NCBI GenBank assembly: GCA_016840285.1
Contig: JAEOSR010000127.1
Span: 1 to 64,000 of the forward strand
Length of the DNA: 64,000 nt
Direction of reading: 5' to 3'
From: Candidatus Hodarchaeota archaeon
GTDB lineage: Archaea; Asgardarchaeota; Heimdallarchaeia; Hodarchaeales; Hodarchaeaceae
Part shown: piece by piece, positions 1 through 8,086 of the stretch
Position numbering within the stretch: position 1 is the first letter of the stretch
Layout: the number at the start of each line of letters is the position of its first letter
Position numbers and translations under genes: made by a program
The notes under the pieces: model-generated
The model's database searches: none
What the model saw: the letters and a program-made list of their open reading frames with translations, nothing else
Told to the model about the DNA's origin: nothing

Positions 1-2
1 AT

Positions 3-1196
3 AGTCATCAATCACAAATGCTTGAAATAACAATCAATGAAACTTCCATGATAGCAAAGACATCTTGGTTTTGGAGAGGAACACCTGATTATTATAGCGC
101 GTATTGGGGTGATGCAGACAGATTACCCAATGGAAATCGATTTGGCACATTTGGCTCCAAGACTCATGTTGATACGGACATTGGCCCAAGATTCGTTGAA
201 GTTAATGAATCTGGTCATATTGTATGGGAGATGTACTATATAGGACCGTCTTTAGGTATCTATAAAGCTGACCGATTCAGATTGAATCCAATTCTTAATT
301 CTCTAGAGGATAGAATTAATCAAAAAAGAGATGAATTAACATTATCATGGCAGACATGGTACAATTGCCGTACCAAATTGAAAATGAATGGTTCATATAT
401 ATTATATCAAGATGGGCAAGCTATCAATACTGGAGATATTATTTTTAACCAATTTTGGCTCCCCACAAACCTGACATTTAAATTGAACTCTATTGGATTA
501 GGAGAATATAATTTTACATTGGTTGTGTTTGATGAAGGAGGGCATTATGTTAAAGATTCAGTTAATATCACAGTGAAATATCTAATTTATCGTGAAGGGC
601 CTATTCAAATTGAACTTGGACAGGAAAATGGGATAATCCAGTGGATTGGTGCGGAAATTCCTCCAATTATGGGAAAAATATATACAAATAGTGCATTATT
701 GAAAACATTTACTTGGAATGGCTCTAAGTTTGAATATGATTTGAATTCTTTGTCACATGGAAGACACAATATTTCATTTCAATTATTCGATGAATTAAAT
801 AAAATGTGTTTCAATGATACTTTTTGGGTAACGGTCCATTCTCCCGCACCTCCGGAAATTATTGATGCACCTGAAGATTTTTGGGTCTGGTCGAATCAAA
901 CTAGTGTTACATTACGATGGAAGGTCAGTGATGTTAATCCTAAGACTTATTCAATCTATATTAATGACTTAATATTCGAAACGGGTTCTTGGAACGGTTC
1001 TGATATTATTTTTCAATATAATTTGACTATAGATGGTGAAATTCACATAATACTCATCCTGTATGATGTTCTGGGGAATAGTGCTGAAGATAATGTCACC
1101 ATTGAAGTTCGTCCCACACCAACAAAAGTTTGTTTCTCAATTATCGGTCTCCTTCTAGGTTTAGGAATGATTCAAAGAAGAAGAAGAAAAAATTGA
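3..1196 (+). CDS. C-terminal part of arylsulfotransferase-like surface protein with Ig-like repeats
   Basis: The frame is open to the left window edge, so the gene starts outside; the ATG at 18 is probably internal. The first 75 residues (YWGDADRLPNGNRFGTFG, then a VEVNESGHIVWEM stretch) look like the last blades of an arylsulfotransferase (ASST) beta-propeller. Three Ig-like modules follow, with repeated SWNG or TWNG, 'FD..GH' and 'VSD.NP' elements, the kind often seen in archaeal surface proteins. The end is a hydrophobic segment (FSIIGLLLGLGM) followed by QRRRRKN, which looks like a C-terminal membrane anchor or sorting tail. The protein is probably outside the cell. The sulfotransferase active site would lie upstream of the window, so activity cannot be judged. 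Confidence 0.7.
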   Translation, partial: SHQSQMLEITINETSMIAKTSWFWRGTPDYYSAYWGDADRLPNGNRFGTFGSKTHVDTDIGPRFVEVNESGHIVWEMYYIGPSLGIYKADRFRLNPILNSLEDRINQKRDELTLSWQTWYNCRTKLKMNGSYILYQDGQAINTGDIIFNQFWLPTNLTFKLNSIGLGEYNFTLVVFDEGGHYVKDSVNITVKYLIYREGPIQIELGQENGIIQWIGAEIPPIMGKIYTNSALLKTFTWNGSKFEYDLNSLSHGRHNISFQLFDELNKMCFNDTFWVTVHSPAPPEIIDAPEDFWVWSNQTSVTLRWKVSDVNPKTYSIYINDLIFETGSWNGSDIIFQYNLTIDGEIHIILILYDVLGNSAEDNVTIEVRPTPTKVCFSIIGLLLGLGMIQRRRRKN

Positions 1197-1284
1197 TGAG
1201 GATCCTCTGAAAGATCAATCAATTGGTGTCGGTTCCCTTACAGCAAGTGTCTCTTTCACACGAAGAAAGAATGGTATTGAGAGA

Positions 1285-1416
1285 ATGAAAAATAAACTCC
1301 CTAATGGGAATATCCATGAAATTCCTAGGAAAACGGTAGATGCAACAGATGATGTGAATCTAAAGATCAAGCATCTTCTCACATTTCTCATTGATGGATT
1401 AAGAAGCAAGATATAA
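1285..1416 (+). CDS. Doubtful 43-aa ORF
   Basis: An ATG at 1285 opens 43 codons ending in TAA at 1414-1416. The same frame is open without a start back to about 1165, behind the preceding gene. The peptide is basic (MKNKLPNGNIHEIPRKTV...) with no motif I recognise, and there is only a weak GAGAG upstream. It may be a small gene, the remnant of a larger one, or chance. The opposite strand carries an equally unconvincing 64-codon frame. Confidence 0.2.
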   Translation: MKNKLPNGNIHEIPRKTVDATDDVNLKIKHLLTFLIDGLRSKI

Positions 1417-1455
1417 CCAATCGAATGCCTAAAGTATATAGGACATGATGAGAAG

Positions 1456-1878
1456 TTGAATAAAATGACTGTGAAAAACGCCTGTCTTGGTTGTATTGGA
1501 AAGAACAGTAATGATTGCTGTGTTGATGTTTATATTATCCTCAATCCAGATGAAATTCATCTTTTCAAGGAGTATAGAGAGGAATTTTTTCCAGTAAATA
1601 ATGGAGGAATATTTTATACAACCAAAGGATGCCCTTATTTTGAGAAAAACACACACTACTGCAGAATTCATTCACAGAAACCTCTTTATTGTAAATATTA
1701 TCCAATTTTTATTACTGGAATGCCATTTATCCATGAAGAATGTTCAATTAACGGCACTTATCAACTATCAGCCTCAATAAGAAAAGAAATCGATGAATTA
1801 CAACGAATTTACCCTATTTACAAACGGGATTGGTACTGGGAAGAAGTCAAAAGGGAGCTACAAAATTACATTGATTAA
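1456..1878 (+). CDS. YkgJ-family cysteine-cluster protein
   Basis: About 140 residues. The N-terminus has CLGCIGKNSNDCC, and the centre has CPYF....YCRIHSQKPLYCKYYP, the pattern of the YkgJ/Fli8 family (CxxCxxCC, PF03692), thought to bind a metal ion or Fe-S cluster through these cysteines. No catalytic role is firmly known for the family. The frame can start at TTG 1456 or at ATG 1465; the ATG gives MTVKNACLGC and seems more natural. It stands alone on the plus strand between the surface protein and the convergent esterase, and I see no strong ribosome binding site. Moderately sure of the family, unsure of function. Confidence 0.7.
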   Translation: MNKMTVKNACLGCIGKNSNDCCVDVYIILNPDEIHLFKEYREEFFPVNNGGIFYTTKGCPYFEKNTHYCRIHSQKPLYCKYYPIFITGMPFIHEECSINGTYQLSASIRKEIDELQRIYPIYKRDWYWEEVKRELQNYID

Positions 1879-1894
1879 TAATTCCAGTAAAAAT

Positions 1895-2959
1895 TTATTT
1901 AATCCGTCTTTGGATAAATTTTCCGATTTCAGATATAGCCTCTACTGCTTCTGGTAGATCGAAGGCTTGAAACACATGTAAAGTATCATCCCATGTCTGT
2001 AGTGTTACATCAATACCAGTGGACTTTGCATGTTCAACAAAACGTGTTGAATCATTGAAAAGCATTTCGCTAGTACTCGCCTGAATCAAGATGGGAGGTA
2101 TATCTGTCAAATTTGCATTGACTGGAGAGGCCAATTGGGGATCTACTCCTCCTAAGTATGCATCAGCCCACCAAAAAATCCCTAAACCAGCTAAAACTGG
2201 ATCAGTAGGAGCATTGTTAACATACGAGTCGCTGGTGAGATCCAAATCAGTAGCAGGGGAAAGACAAACAGCTCCAGCAGGTAAGGCTATTCCATCATTT
2301 CGCAAACTCACTAGGGTCATTATTGTGAAGTAACCACCTGCGGAATCCCCTGAAATTATAATATTTTTAGGATTAATTCCCTGAGATAGCAGCCAGTTAT
2401 AAGTCCCTATACAATCATCAAGTCCCGCTGGATATGGATGCTCTGGTGCGAGTCGGTAATCAATACTTAGAACACGCATTTTAGTCGCATTTCCAAGATT
2501 AACCGTTAAATTCCTCCGAAAATTAGGAGAACCCATAATATAACCTCCTCCGTGGAAGTAAAGCATAATTCGTTTTTCATGCGCGTTCGGGACGATATGC
2601 CATTCTGCAGGAACACCCCCTACATCCACTTGTTTACATTTTACATTATTTGAAATTGGAGAAACAAATTTTTGCCTGTAATTTGATAAATACTCGACAA
2701 TAAACCGATGGAACTTCGCTAGGAAAAGCTGTTCTTCTTTATTTAAGTAACCACTCATGTTTTCTCCCTTTAAAGAACGTGCATTACCTGCCATTACTTT
2801 CCTCCAGAGTGTTAGGAAATCAAATTCTTGGTTCTCAGGAATTTTGAAAAACTCGTCATAAGCCTGTTTGCGTATTTTTTCGTTATCTTCTATAATTTTC
2901 AGAACGTCGTGACGAATCAACGATTTATCCAATATTGGCAATTGTATACCACACTCCAT
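1895..2959 (-). CDS. Alpha/beta hydrolase, hormone-sensitive-lipase (family IV) type esterase
   Basis: Of 354 residues, the first ~115 form a helical cap, followed by the oxyanion-hole motif HGGGYIMGS and the nucleophile motif ISGDSAGGY (Ser of GDSAG). The acid is near TSEMLFNDS and the His is in LHVFQAF. In the acid region the usual DPL is EML, as in some lactone hydrolase-like members, so the acid could be Glu. Family IV enzymes hydrolyse short-chain esters in the cytoplasm. The gene starts 27 nt after the stop of the acyl-CoA synthetase on the same strand, so the two are probably co-transcribed. That suggests a role in ester or fatty-acid catabolism, which is inference. Confidence 0.88.
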   Translation of the reverse strand: MECGIQLPILDKSLIRHDVLKIIEDNEKIRKQAYDEFFKIPENQEFDFLTLWRKVMAGNARSLKGENMSGYLNKEEQLFLAKFHRFIVEYLSNYRQKFVSPISNNVKCKQVDVGGVPAEWHIVPNAHEKRIMLYFHGGGYIMGSPNFRRNLTVNLGNATKMRVLSIDYRLAPEHPYPAGLDDCIGTYNWLLSQGINPKNIIISGDSAGGYFTIMTLVSLRNDGIALPAGAVCLSPATDLDLTSDSYVNNAPTDPVLAGLGIFWWADAYLGGVDPQLASPVNANLTDIPPILIQASTSEMLFNDSTRFVEHAKSTGIDVTLQTWDDTLHVFQAFDLPEAVEAISEIGKFIQRRIK

Positions 2960-2986
2960 TAGACTATTATATTAAATGAATAGCTT

Positions 2987-4660
2987 TTAATTCTCCAACG
3001 AATTTGTATAGATATCCTTATACTCCATTCGTATAGTTTTCTTGTCAATCTTCCCTACACCAGTTTTCAGTATATGGGTCACAAAAAGAATCTCATCAGG
3101 CAGCTGCCATTTAGCAAATTTTTCAGCAAGGTGTTTTTTGATTTCGTCTTCAGTTACTTTTGTTACGAATTCATCTCTTAAAACTACCAAAGCTAGAGGC
3201 CTTTCCTCCCACTTAGGATGAGGACATCCAACAACTGCTGCTTCAAGGATTGGAGGATATGAGATTAGTGCGTTCTCCATGTCAACAGAAGAGATCCATT
3301 CCCCTCCACTCTTAATAAGATCTTTAAGACGATCTGTAATCTTCAAAAATCCCTCAGGGCCGATAGTCCCTACATCACCACTTCTATAAAATCCCTCCTC
3401 AGTAAATTGAATCTCAGAACCAAGAGCTTTATAGTAACCTCCAGAGACCCAAGGCCCACGAAGAAGGATTTCACCAGCAGATTTGCCATCATGGGGAAGT
3501 TCGTTCCCATTCTCATCCACTATCTTCACATCAAGTCCTACCACAATATATCCTTGTTTTCTCTTGAAATCCCATCTTTCTTCCTCAGAAAACTCCTTTT
3601 CTAACGCTGGAATAACACGATTCAAAGTTACAATAGCATGGGCCTCGGTTGAACCATATGAATGAAGGATTTCTGCGCCTGTTAGATCCCAATAATCTTT
3701 CATCATTGCAACAGGAGGTTCCGATGCTCCTGAGATAAAACGAGCTCCAGATAAATCAGGTTTTGAATCCAAATTCCGGATATATTCTAACATTGGCATC
3801 AATATCGCAGGGGCTCCATTAGATATTGTTACTTTTTCCTCAACTATAATTTTCGTGAGTTCTTCTAGATCATTTAGACTATACCTGCCAGGAAAAACAA
3901 GTTTAGCTCCCACTAAAGTAGCGGCATAAGGGGTGCCCCACCCAAGAACGTGAAACATCGGTACAATTTGGAAAACGCAGTCTTTTATTGAAATCGAAGC
4001 ATTAGCAGCATACATTAATGCTTGGAGATAAACATCGCGATGGGAATAATAGACTCCTTTAGGCCTCCCTGTAGTTCCACTAGTGTAGCAAGCGGAATAA
4101 GCTGAGGTTTCTTCGATGATAGGCCACTCGTAATCTGGAGTAGCTTTACTTAAAATCTCTTCGTAACTGAAAACTGGTTCTAGGGACGTTGAAATTTCAC
4201 TCAATGTTTTATCAGTGATGATAACATATCCTTTCACAGTCTTACAAAAAGGCGCAATCACTTCAGCGATATGAAGCAAGTTTTCATCTACAAAGATGAA
4301 TTTTGCCTCTGCATGGTTTACTACATAACTTAATTCTTGTTGAGCGAGTCGTAAATTCAGTAGAAGCATCACAGCTCCAGTACCAGGTATCCCAAAGTAA
4401 ATTTCGAAGTGACGGTAAGTATTCCATTCGAGAATACCAATTTTATCACCCACTCCTAATCCTAAAGATGCCAGAGAGTTAGCTAACCGCTTAACACGTT
4501 CATATGCTTCCTTATACGTATAACGAAACAAATTTCCGTTATATTTCCTACTCACAATTTCTTGCCTACCAAAACTCCGAGCTGCATGTTTGAGAAGGGT
4601 TGTTACATTTAATTGGTAATTGGTTTGCGATGTAGCTGGAAATCCCTTAATAGTCTTCAT
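2987..4660 (-). CDS. AMP-forming acyl-CoA synthetase (fatty-acid--CoA ligase)
   Basis: 557 residues of the ANL superfamily. The P-loop-like A3 motif is YTSGTTGRPKG, there is a GSTEAH adenylate-binding turn, the A8 hinge is RSGDVGTIGPEGFLKITDR, and the catalytic Lys near the C-terminus lies in TGVGKIDKK. The length and the W(G/N)T residues around GILEWNTYRH fit medium/long-chain fatty-acyl-CoA synthetases. It would activate a carboxylic acid with ATP and CoA; the exact chain length cannot be read. A clear AAAGGAGAAAACAC precedes the ATG, fixing the start. It is the first gene of a probable operon with the downstream esterase. A second, more FadD-like synthetase lies at 18395-20152. Confidence 0.9.
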   Translation of the reverse strand: MKTIKGFPATSQTNYQLNVTTLLKHAARSFGRQEIVSRKYNGNLFRYTYKEAYERVKRLANSLASLGLGVGDKIGILEWNTYRHFEIYFGIPGTGAVMLLLNLRLAQQELSYVVNHAEAKFIFVDENLLHIAEVIAPFCKTVKGYVIITDKTLSEISTSLEPVFSYEEILSKATPDYEWPIIEETSAYSACYTSGTTGRPKGVYYSHRDVYLQALMYAANASISIKDCVFQIVPMFHVLGWGTPYAATLVGAKLVFPGRYSLNDLEELTKIIVEEKVTISNGAPAILMPMLEYIRNLDSKPDLSGARFISGASEPPVAMMKDYWDLTGAEILHSYGSTEAHAIVTLNRVIPALEKEFSEEERWDFKRKQGYIVVGLDVKIVDENGNELPHDGKSAGEILLRGPWVSGGYYKALGSEIQFTEEGFYRSGDVGTIGPEGFLKITDRLKDLIKSGGEWISSVDMENALISYPPILEAAVVGCPHPKWEERPLALVVLRDEFVTKVTEDEIKKHLAEKFAKWQLPDEILFVTHILKTGVGKIDKKTIRMEYKDIYTNSLEN

Positions 4661-4836
4661 TGTGTTTTCTCCTTTCTTAATAGCCTCATTTTTTGATTTT
4701 TAAGAGATACTTTTTGGATTAAAAAATATTTAATAATACCTATTTTAAAACTCGAAGTAATCAATTGAACGTGAGAATATACTCTACCAATTACTTCAGT
4801 CAATAAATAAGAATATCAAATCATTAGAAATTAGCT

Positions 4837-4865
4837 GGAATTACCCTCGTATGGAATTACCCTCG
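4837..4865. repeat. Tandem repeat of 13 bp (GGAATTACCCTCG), two copies
   Basis: GGAATTACCCTCG occurs at 4837-4849 and again at 4853-4865, spaced by three bases (a 16-bp period). It lies at the broken 3' end of the ATP-grasp remnant, and the second copy contains the stop codon of that fragment. It may mark the duplication or deletion that truncated the gene. Confidence 0.8.
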
Positions 4866-4994
4866 ATTCATGTCAATGCCAATAATCTCAATTTCCCTCT
4901 CTCCATTATTTTTGAGGCGCCTTATCAAAGCTGGTGCGCCAGGACATCCTACTGATGTGAGAAGAATCTTCAACGGTCTTTTCAACGTTATCAT
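4857..4994 (-). pseudogene. N-terminal remnant of an ATP-grasp (carbamoyl-phosphate-synthase-like) protein
   Basis: A 45-codon frame starts at ATG 4994. It contains LKILLTSVGCPGAPALIRR and ends with EIEIIGIDMNRG. This is the glycine-rich first strand-turn-helix and second strand (ending in GID or GVD) of the pre-ATP-grasp domain in CarB-like proteins, which are normally 300 or more residues. The rest of the domain is absent, and the frame stops inside a 13-bp tandem repeat. GGAAAAGG lies directly before the ATG. It lies downstream of the aminotransferase on the same strand and may once have been its operon partner. The family reading is by eye; a genuine micro-protein is the alternative. Confidence 0.55.
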
Positions 4995-5019
4995 CCTTTT
5001 CCAATACTATATTATTTGA

Positions 5020-6111
5020 TTATTTTATCTCTTCAATAGCTAAGTCCAATTTTTCAAGTCCTTTCTTTAGTTCTTCAGTTTCACCACCAAAACCAAGACG
5101 AAAAAAGGAGTCCATCTTAAAACAATAGCCTGGGACTGTAAATGTGCGATATTTCTCTACTAAAAGTCGACAAAGTTTCTCTGAAGACTCATCAAAGCGG
5201 GGAAAACATGTGACACTACCTTTAGGAGGTATTAAATTTAAACGAGCTTGACCTTTCATCCAATCATCTAGAATTTTATAGTTCTCCTTGATCCGCTGCA
5301 TAATTGATTTTAAATGCTCATCCTTCTTTCGCAAAATTTGGAGTGCAATAGATTCATTTAAAGCTGAATTACATATTGTTGTTTGTTCCCTAACTTTCCG
5401 GATACCTTCGATTATTGTTTTTTCTAGAGAAGCACTCCATCCGACTCGGATTCCAGGAAGACCATAAACTTTTGACATTGTTGATACACTAATCACTCTG
5501 GAACTTAGACTCGCTGCAGGAGGTAAGGGTTCACTAAAAGTTAAATTTCGATAAGTTTCATCCATTAATAGATAAATATCTCTATCTTCAATCATATCAA
5601 TTAATTTATTCAATTCTTTTTTTGTTAATATTGATCCAGTCGGATTATTGGGGTGAGTTAAGCAAATAAGCTTGGTATTCGGTTTGATCATATCTTCAAG
5701 CTTCTGTAGATTTGGTTTAAATTGCTCATCAAAATCTAAGAAGAATAAATCCATTGAACGTTCCAAGGATTGTGGAATGTACCAAAATGAGGGATAATTT
5801 GGGCATTCAACAATAATGTGATCTTTTTTACTTGTTAAAGATGCCATGATTGAAAAGATCGATTCAGCAGCGCCTGTTGTTATTGCGATATTTTCCCAGT
5901 TAAATTTCTCATAAAAACTAGCTATCTGTGTTCTTAGCTCGGGACTTCCTAAATGTTGAGTATAGCGTAATTCAACATCATCTAAATCTAAGTTCAATTC
6001 CCCAAGTTTTAGGAATTTGACTCCACTTTCCCCAATATCATAATCAACTTCAAATTGGTACTTATCAAACCATTCTTCGAGAATCATTCTTTTGAATGTC
6101 ATTGTACTCAT
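5020..6111 (-). CDS. PLP-dependent aminotransferase, class I/II
   Basis: 363 residues of fold-type I. The family signatures are the HPNNPTGS turn, LMDETYR (Asp contacting the pyridine nitrogen) and VSTMSKVYGLPGIRVGW, which holds the Schiff-base Lys (SKVYG) and a phosphate-binding Arg. The C-terminal domain has a FRLGFGG strand with the carboxylate-binding Arg. It is shorter than typical aspartate aminotransferases, and the substrate cannot be read. A paralogue with the same length, layout and C-terminal helix lies at 12477-13586. The start is ATG at 6111 or three codons in. The region downstream holds only the ATP-grasp remnant. Confidence 0.88.
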   Translation of the reverse strand: MSTMTFKRMILEEWFDKYQFEVDYDIGESGVKFLKLGELNLDLDDVELRYTQHLGSPELRTQIASFYEKFNWENIAITTGAAESIFSIMASLTSKKDHIIVECPNYPSFWYIPQSLERSMDLFFLDFDEQFKPNLQKLEDMIKPNTKLICLTHPNNPTGSILTKKELNKLIDMIEDRDIYLLMDETYRNLTFSEPLPPAASLSSRVISVSTMSKVYGLPGIRVGWSASLEKTIIEGIRKVREQTTICNSALNESIALQILRKKDEHLKSIMQRIKENYKILDDWMKGQARLNLIPPKGSVTCFPRFDESSEKLCRLLVEKYRTFTVPGYCFKMDSFFRLGFGGETEELKKGLEKLDLAIEEIK

Positions 6112-6311
6112 CTCAAAAGAAAAATATTTTATGTTTAATCATTGAAATTATGGTCGAAAGGTCAGATATCTGGTTATGTAGGAATTAAAGTTTGTATGTA
6201 AAGTTTTAGTGCAGAATTTGGATTTAGGAAAAAAGTGAGAAAAGTGAAAAATAGGATTAAAATCCGTCTGAGTGTCATCTAAATTTGATCTATATTGCGG
6301 GAAGGATAAAG

Positions 6312-6318
6312 CTTTTAA
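6312..6318 (+). promoter_or_regulatory. Possible TATA box for the zinc-ribbon/B-box gene pair
   Basis: CTTTTAA in AAAGCTTTTAACC is an archaeal-type TATA element. A transcript starting 25-27 nt downstream would begin near 6340, just before the first hairpin of the predicted leader. Weak evidence on its own; supported by the position. Confidence 0.35.
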
Positions 6319-6339
6319 CCTCATGTAAAAGAAGCAAAT

Positions 6340-6521
6340 ATAGAAGGAGAATCCAGGAATCTCCTTATGAAAACTTGGTGTGACACAATGAAACCTTCAA
6401 TACCCATCAATATTTGGTGTATGGGCAATGATATTATTGTCACACATCTCTATTTTGAGTAAAATGACAAGTCTCAACTTTTCCTGGGAGTTTGAGACAA
6501 AAAATGGAGGTTTGTTAATAG
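6340..6521 (+). ncRNA. Candidate structured 5' leader or small RNA
   Basis: Five complementary pairs fall in 155 nt upstream of the zinc-ribbon gene. They are AAGGAGA 6344-6350 with TCTCCTT 6360-6366; GTGTGAC 6378-6384 plus AAT 6387-6389 with ATTGTCACAC 6436-6445 (a 10-bp helix with a 2-nt bulge); CCCAT 6403-6407 with ATGGG 6421-6425, nested inside; ATTTT 6452-6456 with AAAAT 6461-6465; and GTCTCAA 6471-6477 with TTGAGAC 6492-6498. The last ends eight bases before the GGAGGT of the next gene. I know no family with this shape. It could be a cis-regulator of the zinc proteins or an independent RNA. Confidence 0.4.
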
Positions 6522-6650
6522 ATGTTCTGTAAAAACTGTGGTACAGTGTTAAACGTCGATGGTTTATGTGTAAACTGTGACAAAAAACAACAAAACAAGA
6601 ATCTTAACCCTGAAAGTCAGATAGAATTAAAATTAGATGTGACAGGATGA
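6522..6650 (+). CDS. 42-aa zinc-ribbon micro-protein
   Basis: ATG at 6522 with GGAGGT at 6506-6511 upstream, an ideal ribosome binding site. The peptide begins MFCKNCGTVLNVDGLCVNC, two CxxC knuckles 10 residues apart, which is a compact zinc ribbon. A lysine- and asparagine-rich tail of about 20 residues follows. The stop at 6648-6650 is nine bases before the next start, so the two zinc proteins are almost surely one transcript. The function is unknown; small zinc ribbons of this type often mediate protein or nucleic-acid contacts. Cysteine spacing and ribosome binding site together make this a convincing gene despite its size. Confidence 0.75.
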   Translation: MFCKNCGTVLNVDGLCVNCDKKQQNKNLNPESQIELKLDVTG

Positions 6651-6659
6651 AGTTAGGGC

Positions 6660-6887
6660 ATGAAGAATGATCCACGTTTCTGTTCTGTATGCGGTAAGCT
6701 ACTATTAAAACGAGATCGATCTGGTTTCGTTTTAGTAATTCACTGTGATCAGTGTAAGAAATTAATACATGAACGATGTTATTTGAATCATCATTTAATA
6801 CATCATAATCTAATCGGAGTTGTAATTGAGTCTGAAGTTAAAAAAGAGCTAAAACCTTTTTCTGAGGATAGAGAAAGCATAATTTGA
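6660..6887 (+). CDS. 75-aa B-box-like zinc-finger protein
   Basis: The cysteine/histidine pattern is C8-x2-C11, C29-x2-C32-x4-H37-x2-C40-x4-H45-x2-H48 (FCSVC...HCDQC...HERC...HHLIHH). The second half follows the B-box type 2 pattern (CxxC-x4-C-x2-C-x4-H-x2-H) with one Cys replaced by His; a PHD-like reading also fits up to C40. B-boxes are best known in eukaryotic TRIM proteins as protein-interaction modules, and related fingers occur in archaea. Here the finger is almost the whole protein, with a short acidic/lysine tail. It is co-transcribed with the 42-aa zinc ribbon upstream. The partner is unknown. Confidence 0.7.
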   Translation: MKNDPRFCSVCGKLLLKRDRSGFVLVIHCDQCKKLIHERCYLNHHLIHHNLIGVVIESEVKKELKPFSEDRESII

Positions 6888-6949
6888 CTGATGATTCAAG
6901 ATTTTCACCTCAAAAACAAACTTAAATTTGTCCAAAAACACATCGACTT

Positions 6950-7822
6950 GTGATAGTGATTCAAATACTAATTGCGCTCTGTGCCATTATAATCGCTTAT
7001 TTCATTTTAACATATAGCGTTGCTTTATTATTAGCGAATCTTCCCAGAAGGTCAGTTAATGATGTGCCTGATTGGGGAATAATGGAAGATATACGAATAT
7101 CCACAGTCAAAGGAAAAGAATTGGAGTGTTGGGTAGTTTTTCCAAAAGAAAAAAACGATATAAACAAACCTGCCATTATATTAGTACATGGTTGGGGAAG
7201 AAACAGAGGGCGAATGGTATCTAGGGCTAGAATCTATGGTAAACATGGGTACACAACTATCCTGATTTCAGTAAGGGATCATGGAAAATCTGACAAAGAA
7301 ATTACTGGAATGAGTATTTTAAAATTCACTCAAGATTTAAATTCTTGTGTGACTTGGTGGGGAAAACCAGTGATAATCACGGGTCATTCAATTGGTGCTG
7401 GAGCTTCATTAATAGTGGCAGCACAAAACCCCCTAGTGAAAGGTGTAATAGCAGAGGCACCACCATGCGCTTTTCTTCAGCATCTTATTTATGTATATAA
7501 ACCGATCTTGAAATGGACTACTCCCTTATTTCTCCCAGGGATAAAAGTGATTACTTTTATTAAGTTCAGGAATCATTCCAAACAAGAATTCTCCCCGCTT
7601 GATGCTGCTCCACGTATATCAGTCCCTACTTTATTAATACATGGAAAAGATGATGCTATTTTACCATATGAACATACATATGACTTACAAAAGGCGATAA
7701 AACATAGTCAGCTGTGGATTCCTGACGGAATAGACCATTATAACATTGAAGAGCATCCAGATTACACTAATCGAGTTATTAGTTTCATTGAATCAAACTT
7801 TGGTTCAAAACGCGATAATTGA
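6950..7822 (+). CDS. Membrane-anchored alpha/beta hydrolase
   Basis: 290 residues. It starts at GTG 6950 with a long hydrophobic N-terminal helix (residues 1-30), probably a membrane anchor, followed by a serine hydrolase fold. The oxyanion motif is LVHGWGRNRG, the nucleophile lies in GHSIGAG, the acid in HGKDDAI and the His in GIDHYN, so the triad looks complete. Closest in style are YqkD/BAAT-like hydrolases, which lack a defined substrate. No good ribosome binding site is visible. It is downstream of the B-box gene by 60 nt on the same strand, which may or may not be one transcript. Confidence 0.8.
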   Translation: MIVIQILIALCAIIIAYFILTYSVALLLANLPRRSVNDVPDWGIMEDIRISTVKGKELECWVVFPKEKNDINKPAIILVHGWGRNRGRMVSRARIYGKHGYTTILISVRDHGKSDKEITGMSILKFTQDLNSCVTWWGKPVIITGHSIGAGASLIVAAQNPLVKGVIAEAPPCAFLQHLIYVYKPILKWTTPLFLPGIKVITFIKFRNHSKQEFSPLDAAPRISVPTLLIHGKDDAILPYEHTYDLQKAIKHSQLWIPDGIDHYNIEEHPDYTNRVISFIESNFGSKRDN

Positions 7823-7854
7823 TTTAAGTTAATTAAAAAAGAATCAGGAATCAA

Positions 7855-8054
7855 ATGTCACCTTTAAAGATTAACTGGATCATTCCAGGGAAGTTGGCGG
7901 GTAGCTCTTTCCCCTCTCAAATGAGCTTCTTGGATTACCCAGTTTGAATTTAATGCTTGTAGTGAATCATACGTCTCGGGGATTACCCAATAGTCTAACA
8001 AGCAAGTCTAATTTATCAGTACAGGAGGAAATGTCCAAACAGATCCCAGTGTAA
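7855..8054 (+). pseudogene. Remnant of a DUSP23-like dual-specificity phosphatase
   Basis: The first 30 codons (ATG 7855, stop TGA 7945) read MSPLKINWIIPGKLAGSSFP, matching the N-terminal 'NFSWVLPGRLAG' strand of DUSP23-type phosphatases. After a frame change near 7930, another frame reads LNLMLVVNHTSRGLPNSL, which resembles the next 'GV..LVSLTE.GLP' element, and ends at TAA 8052-8054. The catalytic HCxxGxxR loop is missing altogether. I read this as a frameshifted, truncated gene. The alternative is a short functional peptide. A database search with both frames would settle it. Confidence 0.5.
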
Positions 8055-8086
8055 AGACCAGTTTTAAAATCAGCTAGCCTACATAA

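Noticed and set aside
1215..1409. Minus-strand 64-codon hydrophobic frame
   Set aside because: No start signal, no family, and its amino-acid makeup is what AT-rich antisense reading gives.
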